Shown piece by piece: positions 11,595 to 23,030 of a stretch of DNA of 64,000 nt. Every line of letters begins with the position of its first letter. Positions within the stretch are counted from its first letter, which is position 1. The notes under the pieces were generated by a model. That model had not been told where the DNA came from and searched no databases. It saw nothing but the letters and a program-made list of their open reading frames with translations. Both the position numbers and the translations under genes were made by a program. Origin of the DNA: Fallopia convolvulus. Its lineage: Eukaryota > Streptophyta > Magnoliopsida > Caryophyllales > Polygonaceae. The DNA lies in NCBI GenBank assembly GCA_964016875.1, contig OZ024727.1, positions 8,956,091-9,020,090 of the forward strand, written 5' to 3'.

Positions 11595-12388
11595 CTTATC
11601 ATGAAAACTAAGAACGAATTTGGACCATCCGATTGAAACACTAGAAATGAATATGGCCTTCCGATTAAAAAAATAAAAAATAAATTATTTTTTTTTAATT
11701 TTTTTAATTTTCTTACTTTATTTTTTTAAGTCTTTTTACGTATGTAGAATGATATAAATCGAGTATGAACATAAGGCCATAAAACGTGAACATGCAATAC
11801 TAATATGTGAACGTACCTATATTATATGTGAACGTATACTAAATTTTCTGAAGTTAAAATGTGGTTATATGTGAACGACCCTTATAATAATGTGAACATG
11901 TGTATAAAATATGTGAACAGAATGTAAAATGTCAAGTGTCGTGTTTTTGTCAAAAATAAGCGAAAAAATAAAAAAATTTATTTTTTATTTTTTATTTTTT
12001 TGTCAAATTGTGTTAAGTCGTTTAACGCCTTTATTATGATTTAATCGAACATGAACATATGACCATAAAACATGAACAAACAATACTAATATGTGCACAC
12101 ACTTGTAATATATGTGAACATATTATAAAATCTCTGAAGTGAAAAATGTGATAATATGTGAACATGTCTTATACTAGTGTGAACATATGTATAAAATATG
12201 TGAACGTAACGTAAAAAATCAAATTTCGTGTTTTTGGCAAAAACAAGCGAAACTAAGAAATTAAAAAAAAATATTATTATTTTTTTATATTTTTGTCAAA
12301 ATTACCATTTTGCCCCTATCTTTTTTAATCTTAGTCATCCATTTCTCAAGTCCAAGGGTCCTCATTTGTTTCTAGTTTTCATGATAAG
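11595..12388. mobile_element. Inverted-repeat element with internal duplication, class uncertain
   Basis: The ends are inverted copies of CTTATCATGAAAACTA (11595-11610 and 12373-12388). The interior holds two diverged copies of a roughly 300-bp unit. Each has a GAACATAWG/CCATAAAACRTGAAC segment, several TATGTGAAC words, a GTGTTTTTG block and an A/T-rich end (about 11760-12010 and 12050-12290). I could not find a convincing target duplication next to these ends, so the boundaries or class may be wrong. Confidence 0.45.
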
Positions 12389-12584
12389 AATCATTTCCAT
12401 GTGAATCAACCTCTGCAAACTAATAGAGTACATAATGACAATACATTACTTATTCAAACAATGTATAACGTTAGTCTAGACAATCTATAACAACTTAAAA
12501 GTTATCCTCAAAGGCCACATAAATGCATAGAATTTATTACAAATCTATGTATAATATAAATTTAGGTGATAAAAATTCAAAAAA

Positions 12585-12850
<266 letters not shown>

Positions 12851-13535
12851 TTAATCTTAAGCTATTGTAAATCTATTATAAAGTTAAAAGGTTTTGCTCA
12901 ATAATAGTCAATCTTAATTTTGCAACTTTTGGTATTACACACAAAATATGGCATCAACCTTTGGTATTATACACATAGCATAATATCAACCTTTGGCATT
13001 AAACCATTAATTTTGCAACCATTAATATTAAACACAATGATAACATCAAACATTTGGTATTACCTAAGTAATTTAAAATCATTAAATTATAACTTTTGAT
13101 ATTACAAACAAAAGTAAAAAAAAGATAAGCCAATCATTCACATTACAAACAAAAGATAAGTTCTAATTTAATGTATAATTTTTTATGTTCTACTATTTTC
13201 TCATTATAAGTCTTTCACTTTTTGCATATGTATTTCTAACACTATTAAGCCAAAAAAAGGATAACCCAATTTTCAAGAAAAGAATGAACAATATAAGATT
13301 TTGCTCGAGAGGGTATTGCGGAAAAATAGTAGAAGTTAAATAGAAACATATTACATACCAATATACCATACACAAAATAATATTATTCCGTTCGAGTTAA
13401 AATTTTCACGTTTTATTTTTATTCAATCTTTTTATATGATAATATTTAGATTTTAGTCAAAACATGTTATAATTACCTGATGATAACCAAAAATATATTT
13501 ATTTTTCAAATAATAAACATAGTACATAAATTTGC
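12851..13535. other. Intergenic, possible Helitron interior
   Basis: A/T-rich, with a loosely repeated phrase around AACCTTTGGTATTA (about 12930-13060). No gene. If the Helitron terminus at 13536-13565 is real, part of this stretch may be its body, but I could not place a 5' TC terminus. Confidence 0.35.
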
Positions 13536-13565
13536 CCCGTCCAACGGACGGGTTAAACATTCTAG
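13536..13565 (+). mobile_element. Helitron 3' terminus (hairpin plus CTAG)
   Basis: A perfect 7-bp stem, CCCGTCC/GGACGGG with an AAC loop (13536-13552), sits nine bases before CTAG (13562-13565), which is followed by T. A GC-rich hairpin shortly before a CTRR end, inserted before T, is the diagnostic 3' end of plant Helitrons. No helicase gene is present, so the copy is non-autonomous or truncated. Confidence 0.65.
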
Positions 13566-15829
13566 TAGAAACAACAATCAACACAATTAGAAGTAAAAAA
13601 CATGTTTGCTCAGAGAAAGGTAAGAACATGCTCAGGATTTTTCTTTCTCGCTTTTTACTAATGAAGAAAAATGTGTGTACCAAACAAAATATTATGCTCT
13701 TTCATTACATAAACTCATATGAGAATGAGTTGTAAGGATTATATATAAGAAAGAGAAAGAAAAAATGCATATTTCAAGTGTCTGATGCAATAATGTTTTC
13801 TTGTATGATTGTAGTTTTGCTATGTGGCACCTTATTCAAGTACGTATATGAAGAGATACTTGATTGCTCTAAACCTATTTGGGTAAGAAATCTATTTGGG
13901 TAAGAAATCTATTTGGGTAAGAAATCTCTCTCCTTCAATACTTCTTTATGCATAAAATGGTTTTACATGAGACAATCCTCTTAAAAAAAGTCCATAATAC
14001 ATGTAAAATAGAAAAATATTTGTAAACACTTTCACATAATTGATCAAGGTCGCAATGGTTGTCTCCTTCGTCACGAGTTTTCGATGAGCATGGCTTTGTT
14101 GTTGATTTCTGAAGCAGAATAGAAAAATAACGAATATTTGTATTTTTTGTAGGAATGGAAATGCTATAGTAAGAAAGTTGCTACAAATGTAAACAATAAC
14201 CATTGGGATTGAAGAGCGACATTATGTATGTATTACTCTTGTTAGATATGAAAGTAAGATTTGGAAGTGGGTACCTATGAGACAGGGTGAGGGAGAATGT
14301 CCGACTGTAAATATAGTGCAGAATTTTAATAGGATGAATTGAATTTAGAATTTCAAAGGGCATAATTTTCTACTATTTAATTTCTTGTCATAAATTTCCA
14401 ATTACTTTACATAATTTGAAAGGACATATTTTTAAAAATTCCGATTTCTACTTATTCCCTTTGTCATAAATAGCCGGCCAATTGCTTTATAGAATTTGAA
14501 AAGATATAAAATTTAATAGGATGAATTGAATATAGAATTTCAAATGACATAATTTTCTAGTTTTTAATTCCTTATCATAAATTGCCAATTACTATAGAAT
14601 TTGAAAGAGCATATTTTAAAAAATTCCAATTTCTACTTATCCCCTTTCTCATAAATAGCCAATTAATTTATAGAATTTCAAAAGACATTTACCTTTTATT
14701 TTCATTAGATGGCTAGTCATAAATGGGCCAATTTTTTTTCTTTATATCTCATATAGATAGATAGATAGATTTGAAATTATGAAAAATCGTCTTTAAACAT
14801 TTTCGGTATGCGTGCACTAGGTTCCACCGGCATGGTCATGGGTGCGGGTACGTTGGAGAGGAAGAGGCCCTCGGGCATGGTCATGTGGCTGGAAGGAACC
14901 CCCTTCTAAAAATAAAATAAAATGTTTTGGCAAATGTTCAAGTAGAGGTTTAGCCGGTGAAAGAAGAGAGAATGCGGGAAATGGGCACGTGTATAGCTAC
15001 GCGCGCTGACCGCGCGACATGGAAGAGAGGTCGGATAATGCCATATCTTCGAGGAGTATGTTGATTGTTATGTGAGTTGTTGGATTTTGTTTGAATGGTC
15101 TAGTATTCATGGGTGTTGATCTAACGGAATGTATGTTTGTGGTTATCTAAGTTGTTGGTAATATCCTTATAAAAGTTGCTATTATCCTTGTCGTTATTAT
15201 TATTAATGTGTCATTATTAATTATACTATGTTGTTACTGTTGTATTTCTATTGTGGTTATAGTTGTGATGTTGTTTGTATGAGTTTGTGTGTTTGCGTGT
15301 ATGTGTGTGTGATTATTTAACGTTAAGTGTTGAATTGGTATGAAATGAAAATTATCGATTTATTTGTGAATGTTGGTTGTTAGAGTTCTGTGTGGTTTTT
15401 AAAATGTTCTATATGCATCTCGCGATTTCTAGCTTGAATCAGAATTTTAGCTGACCCTTCGGGGATATTTTTACTATTTCAAGTACATTTCAGTCTACGA
15501 CGTGGTGGAGCGGATCTTGGTGCACGTTTCATGTCCGGGTCTTTGGGCAAAAGCATTAAAAGGACGGTTGGTGAGAAGAGTCTCAACAAAAATCAAGTCT
15601 CCTCCTCTTTCCTTCTCTTCCTATGTCATACTCTTACAAATATCATGAATTGAATCTCTTATTTTCTTAGTGAACTTTATAATTAGAAATGGAAATAACA
15701 AAAATTGAATTTAATGTAAATGTAAAAACATATTAGGTGACTAAGTAAGTGATCGACGTGCCCTTAAGTCTTTGTATAAGCAGATTGTCTAAATATCTCA
15801 ATTTTTGCCTTTGCATATTGTTTTTAGGT
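13566..15829. other. Intergenic with two small tandem duplications
   Basis: No gene supported. CTATTTGGGTAAGAAAT occurs three times in a row at about 13876-13927. A unit of about 184 bp beginning TAATAGGATGAATTGAAT is present twice in tandem (about 14328-14511 and 14512-14695), with moderate divergence. A few GATA units lie at 14754-14769. The stretch 15100-15400 is simple GT/TA-rich DNA. Confidence 0.5.
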
Positions 15830-18800
15830 TGAGCATTCCAATTCCAGAGGTAAAATTCTCCTACTCAAAAGGAAAATACGAGGCGTCCCGATTATGGTTT
15901 CAAAGCGTCATGTCAAATTTCCACCATAATATACAACAAATCCATGTTGTGAGCGGAAGTCCGTGGGATCGGAAGCCTAGTCGGAATCAGAATAAACAAC
16001 CAAATCTGACCAAGGAGAGGCAGTGAGAAGAAGGCCATGATCCAAGGTACCTTTGATGTAGCGTAAAATCCTCTTAACGTCCCGCCAATGTAACAACATA
16101 CGATGATGCATATATTGGCAGGCTCAGTTAACGGAAAAACTGAGTTCTGGCTGTGTGATCGTGGCATATTAAAGTGAACACACAACTCGTTGTATGTTGC
16201 AGCATCTGAGTAAGAAACATCAGGAGAAGCAGGTGGGCGAAAAGCACTTGCATTAATAGGCAAGGGAAACGGTTTGCAGTCAAGCATGTCACAATTTTTG
16301 AGCAACTTTCTCAAATACTTGTACTGAGAAAGGTGGATAGAAGTTGGGCTGGTGTAGTTGACTTCAATTCCCAGAAAAAGGTGAGGCGACCGAGATCCTT
16401 TAAGGAGAAAGAGTTATTGAGTTGAGTGTTAAAAGCAGCAATAAAGTTTGAATCAAGCCATGTGAGTATTATATCGTCAACATAGATGAGTAAATATGTG
16501 ACCAAGCGAGGTGTGTGGAGCACAAATGGTGAAGTATCTGATTGACAAGCTTTGAAGCCACATTGCAAGAGAAAGAACTTCGGTTTCGTAAACCAAGCAC
16601 GGGGAGTCTGTTTGAGATCGTAAAGAGCCTTTTGGAGTTTGCAAACATGGTGAGGATAATCCGGGTGAGCAAATCCTCGTGGTTGATCCATATAGACCGT
16701 TTCTTGAAGGTCGCCATTTAAGAAGGCATTATTGATATCTAACTATTTGAGAGATCATCCTTTGGACACGACAATGGACAAGATAAGGTGGATTGTAGTG
16801 GGCTTGGCCACTAGACTAAACGTATCAAAAAAATCCACACTTTCCTCTTGATGGAAACCTTTGGCAACTAAACGCGTCTTACAACGCTCAATCGAACTGT
16901 CTGCTTTCCGTTTGATTCGATATACCCACTTATTACCAACGATATTTGCATTCGAGGGGCGAGGAACAAGTACCCACGTGTGATTCGAAAGTAGAGCGTC
17001 AATTTCTTGTTGCATGGCAAGACACCAACGAGAATGCTTGTTGGCCGAGACAAATAGGACATGTTCCTTTTCGGAGACACGTTCAACGAAAAGAGCATAC
17101 TTGGAAGTGTGTAAAGCACGAGGTTTCAAGTGACCATTTCGTGCTCGAGTTTTCATGCCATGAGTAGAGACATTTGAGGGCCGCATATGATAGGCACCCG
17201 CTGGTTCCATGGGAATCACACGGAGTGAGTCATCCGGCTGGGATGTTGAATTCGAGACTACTTCTGGGGTATAAGACAGGTAGGGGGATGATCGGGCTTG
17301 TGGAGGACGAGTTGGAAGGAGACGCATCACTATTGTCCAAAGTGGATTGAGTGTCTGTATGGCGTGCATGGGAAGTGGTGGATGTCAATATTTTGGTGGA
17401 GATTGGCATTGATATGGTAGGACAAGGAGAGGAACAATTTGAAGGTGGCAATTTATATGGGAAAGTAGACTCGTCGAACACAACATGGGGAGAGATATTA
17501 GTGTGCCCGGTAGGAATGTGGAGGCAAAGATATCCTGGTATTTTGTGATATACCCAATAAACACGCATGGAAGAGAGTGGTAGGAGATTTTTTAGATTGG
17601 TAAGGAGGGAGATATGGATAACAGAGACACCCAAAAACCCGAAGTTGACAGTAATCGGGAACGATACGGTAAAGGATTTCATATGGGGATTTATTTTGTA
17701 GAAGATGAATAATGGTATGGTTGGAGAGATATACCTCGATATGAAACGCATTTTCCCAATATTTAAAAGGAAGAGAGGCTTTGGCTAGGAGAGCAATACC
17801 TTTTTCTTGAACAATTCGGTGTCGACGCTCAATTGCGCCATTGTGAGTTGGGATATGAGGATAAGAGACACGGTGAGAGATACCATGTTGTTGTTGGTAT
17901 TGGGATAGTGTGAGAAATTCACCTCCGCCATCCGACTGAAGTTGTTTATGGTGGAATTAAACTGGTGTTTGGACCATTTTATTGAATAGAACAAATGTAG
18001 GTATAACCTATGATTTACTCCTTATTACTTCTTACCATGGCAAGTCTCTGTGGTCATCCACTACTTTTAAAAAATACTTATTCCCACAGGTAGAAGTAGT
18101 TGATGCAGGACCCCAAACGTCAGCAGACAAAATATCAAAACAAGAAGCGCTTTGTTTATGAATAGAAGTAATTGGTAAACGATGAGTTTTCCTTAACTGA
18201 CATGGTTCATAAACTTTGGACAATTGATTGTTTGACACGAGTAAATGAAAAAGAGAAATTAATTGGTTGAGAATGACGAGATTGGGGTAGGCTAGGCGCT
18301 TGTGCCAATCTTCAAGGGACATATGATTGACGAGTTGGGATATGAGGATAAGAGACACGGTGAGAGATACCATGTTGTTGTTGGTATTGGGATAGTGTGA
18401 GAAATTCACCTCCGTCATCCGACTGAAATTGTTTATGGTGGAATTAAACTGGTGTTTGGACCATTTTATTGAATAGAACAAATGTAGGTATAACCTATGA
18501 TTTACTCCTTATTACTTCTTACCATGGCAAGTCTTTGTGGTCATCCACTACTTTTAAAAAATACTTATTCCCACAGGTAGAAGTAGTTGATGCAGGACCC
18601 CAAACGTCAACAGACAAAATATCAAAACAAGAAGCGCTTTGTTTATGAGTAGAAGTAATAATTGTTAGACGATGAGTTTTCCTTAACTGACATGGTTCAT
18701 AAACTTTGGATAATTGATTGTTTGACACGAGTAAATGAAAAAGAGAAATTAATTGGTTGAGAATGACGAGATTGGGGTAGGCTAGGCGCTTGTGCCAATC

Positions 18801-19390
18801 TTCAAGGGACATATGATTGACGACGGATTGGGACGAAGTGATGGGAGGGAGCTGGTAAAGTCCATTTTCAACGATGCCCTTCAGGATGACTCGACCTTGC
18901 AAATCCTCCACAAAACAACACGTTGGATGAAGCTTAATCAGTACATTATTATCTTTGGTAAGGGCAGAAGCACTCAACAAATTTTTAGAAATGGATGGAT
19001 AGGTTCTTCAGATTATCAGTGACATGATGAGAGGCTCCTGAATCAACATACCACAATGGATACTCGATGGAAGAAGGAGAAACCTGATTTGCCTAAGGCT
19101 TAAGAGGCGGGTAGTTTGGAAGATACCAATTTCTATCAAACTAGTTATAACAATTCTTTGTAGGATGTCCGGGCCGATCACAAATTTGACAAACTGGCCG
19201 GTTACCATAATATGGATATGAGTCATTACCGCCATAGTTGTTGGAGTATTGCTATTGTTGTTGATTGGAGTTGTTGTTGCCATTGAGAGTATAATCCATA
19301 CCAGAGCTGTTTTGATTGGGTCCATTATCTTGAATAAAGGGGACCAACTGCGAACCGATATGCATCGTCCGAACACAATCTAGGGGTGAT
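15830..19390 (-). pseudogene. Decayed Copia retrotransposon gag-pol
   Basis: Read on the minus strand, the Copia order is clear although frames keep changing. A gag zinc knuckle C-Q-I-C-D-R-P-G-H-P-T-K-N-C lies at about 19160-19210. The protease WYVDSGASHHVTDN is at about 19010-19060. The pre-integrase DWHKRLAYPN and integrase start (DVWGPAS) follow in two tandem copies (18032-18980). The RT N-terminus (NKWVYRIKRKADSSIERCKTRLVAKGF) is at 16755-17369, RT with the catalytic YVDD at 16311-16691, and an RNase H-side piece (KLLKNCDMLDCKP) at 15913-16314. Most of the integrase catalytic core is missing or unrecognisable between 17750 and 18030. Multiple frameshifts and stops make it dead. I found no matching LTR pair. 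Confidence 0.85.
17845..18822. repeat. 487-bp tandem duplication inside the Copia pol
   Basis: The segment 17845-18333 is repeated as 18332-18822, starting GAGTTGGGATATGAGG and ending ATATGATTGACGA, with only a handful of substitutions and one small indel. It duplicates the pre-integrase and early integrase part. The junction shares only a few bases (CGAG), suggesting replication slippage or end-joining rather than LTR recombination. Confidence 0.9.
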
Positions 19391-19416
19391 TAGTGAGTGC
19401 CGCCATGTTGTCTTCC

Positions 19417-19865
19417 TCACAACCAAAACGGACCAAAAAAACAACTGTGTTCAAGGTCTAAGAATTGAAGTCTCGAGCTAGCCTTCCAAATTTCACGAAT
19501 CTTCTTCTCCATTATATGGAAAGCAACTGGTTGACTCAAAGGTTTAACCACAACAGACCATTTCCAAACCGAAACAAGTTCATCCATCACATCTTCGGCA
19601 ATTGTAACGACCGGATCGCCATCCCATCCATCTAGAAAAAATGTTTCGACTTTTCCTTCAAGAAACTCGACAATTGTTTTTTGTTGAAAAGCACTACCAA
19701 TCACAACCACCTCTTCCAAGAGATGCTCCGATCCGAAGGATCCCCCGACGACGGTCCACATTCAACACCATCCACAACCATGCCTTCATTCTCCGGATTC
19801 CTGGAGGAAGGACCGGAGCCCGAAGCAAACACCGAATTTGAGACGATATTCATAACAGAGAGTTT
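19417..19865 (-). pseudogene. DUF4283-type LINE/zinc-knuckle protein fragment
   Basis: On the minus strand an N-terminus with GPSSRNPENEGMVVDGVECG is followed, after a frameshift near 19700, by a segment with WSVVVKPLSQPVAFHIME and IREIWKASSRLQFLDLE. This resembles the DUF4283 domain found in plant LINE ORF1 and related proteins. No zinc knuckle or reverse transcriptase of LINE type follows; the next minus-strand coding is Copia gag. It is a relic, and its link to the Copia fragment is unclear. Confidence 0.5.
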
Positions 19866-20029
19866 TCAAAGTAAAGAATCTTAGTTCACCTTGGAGACAA
19901 GAAAATTTGATATATAAAAGGAGACGGGGTTACACGTCATCACTTGGGCAATACCCCAAAAGATTTATTAGGGAATGAGATACTATCCATGTCAATAAGA
20001 GCTCTTCCTTTTCAGAGTTTAAGCGAGGA

Positions 20030-20115
20030 CAAAGAACTCTAAAGTTAAGCGTGCATAGGCGAGAGTAGTATCGAGATGGGTGACATCCTGAGAAGTCCTA
20101 GGGTTGACATGGGAT
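20030..20115 (+). repeat. 5S rRNA-derived block in the left Cassandra LTR
   Basis: Contains AAGTTAAGCGTGC (box A region of 5S genes) and GATGGGTGACATCCTGAGAAG (intermediate element and box C region). In Cassandra such blocks keep RNA polymerase III promoter-like text. The 5' third of a real 5S gene is absent, so this is not a functional rRNA gene. Confidence 0.8.
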
Positions 20116-20320
20116 AACGCGTCTTAGGCCTCGAGCCTTATAGATAGTATTAGAGCCGACTTTGTGTTATGATTTGGCTTGACCCGAAGGGCGGTCTTTG
20201 GGCCTTGACGAGGACGTCAAGTGCTTAAGCGGGAAAGATTGTAATACCACGAAGATTTATTAGGGATTGAGATGCTACTCATGTCAACAAAAGTTCTTCC
20301 CTTTCAGGGTTCAAGTGAGG

Positions 20321-20460
20321 ACAAAGAACTCTGAAATTAAGCGTGCATGAGCAAGAGTAGTACCATGAAAGGTGACCTCCTGAGAAGTCGTGCATGAGCA
20401 AGAGTAGTACCATGAAGGGTGACCTCTTGAGAAGTCCTCGGGTTGACATGGAATAACGCT
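20321..20460 (+). repeat. 5S rRNA-derived block in the right Cassandra LTR, with internal 48-bp duplication
   Basis: The 5S-like text here is extended because GTGCATGAGCAAGAGTAGTA through GAGAAGTC is present twice in a row (about 20343-20390 and 20391-20438). Without the duplication this LTR would match the left one in length (about 195 bp). The duplication falls in the box C/intermediate element region. Confidence 0.8.
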
Positions 20461-20481
20461 TCTTAGGCCTCGAGCCTTACA

Positions 20482-20886
20482 ACTTGAAGCTTGACACGAT
20501 TGCCTTGCTTTCTATTTCATCTTCTCTTCAAATTGTCAACTTCTCTAATAAGTCCCAGTTTGTTTCCCGTTTTCGATTTCATGTAAGCAAACTCTCGATA
20601 CTCCTTGTTGTCACATCGTTAGTTTAGAAGGGGAGGTGTTAAAGTTATTATAAGGATAGTATGAGTATTTTGTCGTAAGGATGTTATTTCTTTCTTTAGG
20701 GTGTATAAAAGGTTTGTAATCCATTTTCTATCCTAAACTTTTGACAATTCGTCACTGTTCAACATGTAAACTACATCTTGCGATAAGAAGCATCAAATTT
20801 CAACACTTTACTCAGTCAATCCAATACCTAAATATCAAACTTCGATTTTATATCAGAAGGATTAAACAATGTAGTCGGATTAACTG
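20482..20886 (+). other. Intergenic, possible Copia LTR fragment
   Basis: At about 20629-20645 the text AAGGGGAGGTGTTAAAG looks like a polypurine tract joined to a TG-starting LTR, followed by TATAAAAGG (20705) and pyrimidine-rich text as in short Copia LTRs. I see no second copy in the window, so this is weak. The last 18 bases are the target duplication of the SINE. Confidence 0.3.
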
Positions 20887-21113
20887 CCCCACATGGGGTG
20901 GCCTAGTGGTAAGAGGCATGGGGGATGTTGGGAGGTCTCATGTTCGATCCTTGCCTCCGCCCCTACACTTGGGTGAAAAACCAAGTCTCACCATTCTTCC
21001 TACCACTAGGTCGAGTTGGTCGGTGCAAGCCGGTTTACCTGGTTCGTGCGCTTTGCCGGCTAGTTTACGGATCCGGGATTTACCACCAAAGGTGGGTCCC
21101 TCGTTAAAAAAAA
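20887..21113 (+). mobile_element. tRNA-derived SINE with 18-bp target duplication
   Basis: Box A-like TGGCCTAGTGGTAAG (20899-20913) and box B-like GGTCTCATGTTCGATCC (20933-20949) sit at tRNA-like spacing near the 5' end. The body is about 150 bp and ends in nine or more A residues. It is bracketed by ATGTAGTCGGATTAACTG (20869-20886) and ATGTAGTAGGATTAACTG (21114-21131), an 18-bp duplication with one mismatch. This is a LINE-mobilised SINE that landed just upstream of the YTH gene. Confidence 0.9.
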
Positions 21114-21131
21114 ATGTAGTAGGATTAACTG

Positions 21132-23030
21132 TTCAGAAATTTATTAAAAATGCTAGAAGTATTGGTGTAATATATCGTAACCCAAAAACACAAGTCTCAA
21201 CACCACCACAGAACCACTTACCTAGTGTAATTTCCTTTCGGTTGGCGCTCTATTTCCCTGGTATTTGTTTGTTGGGCAAGAAAAACGATTTTAAACCGGT
21301 TTCTCATTGCGAGTCAAACTCACGGGAAGCGCTCTCTCTCCAGCCGCGCTCCCTCCTCCTCTCTTCTTCATCGTCGATTGTCTCCGCGCCGCCGGACAAT
21401 CTCCTTCGCCGTCGATTCCCCCCTCCATGCCGCTGCCTCTCTGGTGCAATTACTCTTCACCCCTTTCCTTCTCAGTCGACTGTGGCAGTTCTCCACTCTT
21501 CCTCAAGGACGGATTTCAGTAAATTGTTTTCTTTTCCTTCATCTTCTGTTCTACTTTTCTTTCCTTTCTCCATTCGTCTGCTTCCGTAGTTTGTTTCGAA
21601 ATGCTTTAGTTCGCTTTATTGTTGCACAATCTGGTTATCACCCGGTGCTAAGAGGATTCAAGAGATTTGGATTAGATTTAAACCCTAGCTTTCACAATTT
21701 GTGGAATCTGGCGATGACTTCTATAATGAATTAGGGTTTTCGTTGTTTCTTTTTCGATTTTGACTGTTTGATGCTTATTTGCGTTGATTGTTCTAATTCG
21801 GGACGAGCAGTTGTTTGTTGAGATTTGAGAGTGGAGTGATAATTGTTCGTGAATATTCAGTCTTGATCTCAAATTAGGCTTGTATACAGTTGCTTAAATA
21901 CCTGCTTACATGTTGAGCATATATTGCATGATTCACTAAGTGAGGTGCAGGTAAAATTTTATTTATGGATAGAAATGTATAACTGAGGTGCATGTTTCAC
22001 TGATTCCTGTTTCATTGGAAGGTTATACTTGTTATGTTTCCTTGAGCATAGCTATTGGATTTTGATAAAAAACATTAAGGATAAATGACATATAGCAGTA
22101 TAATCTAGAACATTCCTGTGTATTCAGCCATAAATCTCCATTAAACTTCATAATATTGAGAGAGAGAAATTTTTGATCTTGAGCTTGAATGTATCCCCCT
22201 CACAGAATAGGACTTGTCTTGGTAAAGGTAAAAAGAAAAGAAAAAGGAAAAAATATGCTAGTAACTGCTGAACATTGCATTTTTCTTGTGGTTTACATTT
22301 TACAATGTTTGGAATTTGGATGCCGAAGAACTAAATTGTGTTTAGAGAGTTTATTTCTGTATCCATCCATTAGGGTTTGAAGAGTATTATTGCTTTCTCG
22401 TCTCCTGAACTGTAGCGTAATGAACTGATCAATGCCTATTAAGCTAACAGCTACTGTGGTGATGGATATTTAGTTTTGTCTTGTTTCTTCAAAAAGATAG
22501 GAGTCTTGGACATGGTCAGTTATGGTAACTGACCATGAATAGAAGTGTTTTTTACTTGGACTAATGAGTAATGACATGTTCTTTTATGTTGGTGCTATAA
22601 ACCATAACTTGAAACATTGTTTAATCTAAATACAATTGTTGGAAGAAATTGACATAATGGCACAGTTTTATAATAGAGTATCGGATCCTTGATTCACCAA
22701 ATTGTGATCTTTTCATGACTTACGAATTCAACACATTGCTAATTACTGTTAAATTATACTTATTATCTGAAAGAGAAACAAATTGATATGAGGTTGATAA
22801 TTTCGAATTTAATATAGGTTATAATTCGCCCTTAGTTACATGTTGTGATCATCATCTAGTTACTTTTAATTTATTTGTTTTCACAATGAATAGGATATGA
22901 AATAGATTTGCTGGGACTGCATAACATGTGTATAATCCAAAGTTCTCAATTAGTTAAAATGTTTTTTTTATTATATGGCTTACAGTGGATTTACTATGTA
23001 GGACAACTGCTTCTTAAGTACGATCACATT
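21132..23030 (+). promoter_or_regulatory. Promoter, 5' UTR exons and first intron of the YTH gene
   Basis: A pyrimidine-rich, CG-containing 5' UTR-like stretch (about 21300-21520) is followed by a roughly 1.45-kb intron. It ends at a T-rich tract and the acceptor CTTACAG (22979-22985), 45 bases before the start codon. The transcription start is not determined. The intron contains a segment (about 21862-22135) also present in a late intron of the same gene. Confidence 0.5.
22996..23001 (+). promoter_or_regulatory. Start-stop upstream ORF (ATGTAG)
   Basis: Between the intron acceptor at 22985 and the start codon at 23031 lies ATG directly followed by TAG. AUG-stop elements can stall ribosomes and lower translation of the main frame in plants. 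The TAG itself (AG at 23000-23001) could serve as an alternative splice acceptor, which would remove the element. Confidence 0.4.

Larger units (their letters stand above)
19947..20481 (+). mobile_element. Cassandra TRIM retrotransposon with 5S rRNA-like LTRs
   Basis: Two short direct repeats (about 19947-20143 and 20240-20481) flank a roughly 96-bp middle. Each holds a block close to the 3' two-thirds of plant 5S rRNA, with GAACTCTRAARTTAAGCGTGC, GAGTAGTA and GGGTGAC-TCCTGAGAAGTCC. The second repeat starts TGTAATACC and ends CTTACA. The middle begins TAGTATTAGAGCC, a two-mismatch version of the initiator-Met tRNA primer site, and ends with the purine run GCGGGAAAGA. A perfect 5-bp target duplication, ACTTG, lies at 19942-19946 and 20482-20486. 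This combination identifies Cassandra, a non-coding retrotransposon mobilised in trans. The first two bases of the left LTR have decayed. Confidence 0.9.

Noticed and set aside
11595..12388. Mutator-like or Harbinger-like assignment
   Set aside because: No 9-bp or 3-bp target duplication could be found at the inverted ends.
20030..20460. 5S rRNA genes
   Set aside because: Only the 3' two-thirds are 5S-like, with several changes, and both copies sit in LTRs of a Cassandra element with a target duplication.
20741..21589. 282-codon open frame before the YTH gene
   Set aside because: It runs through a complete SINE and the pyrimidine-rich 5' UTR; no domain, and composition explains the openness.
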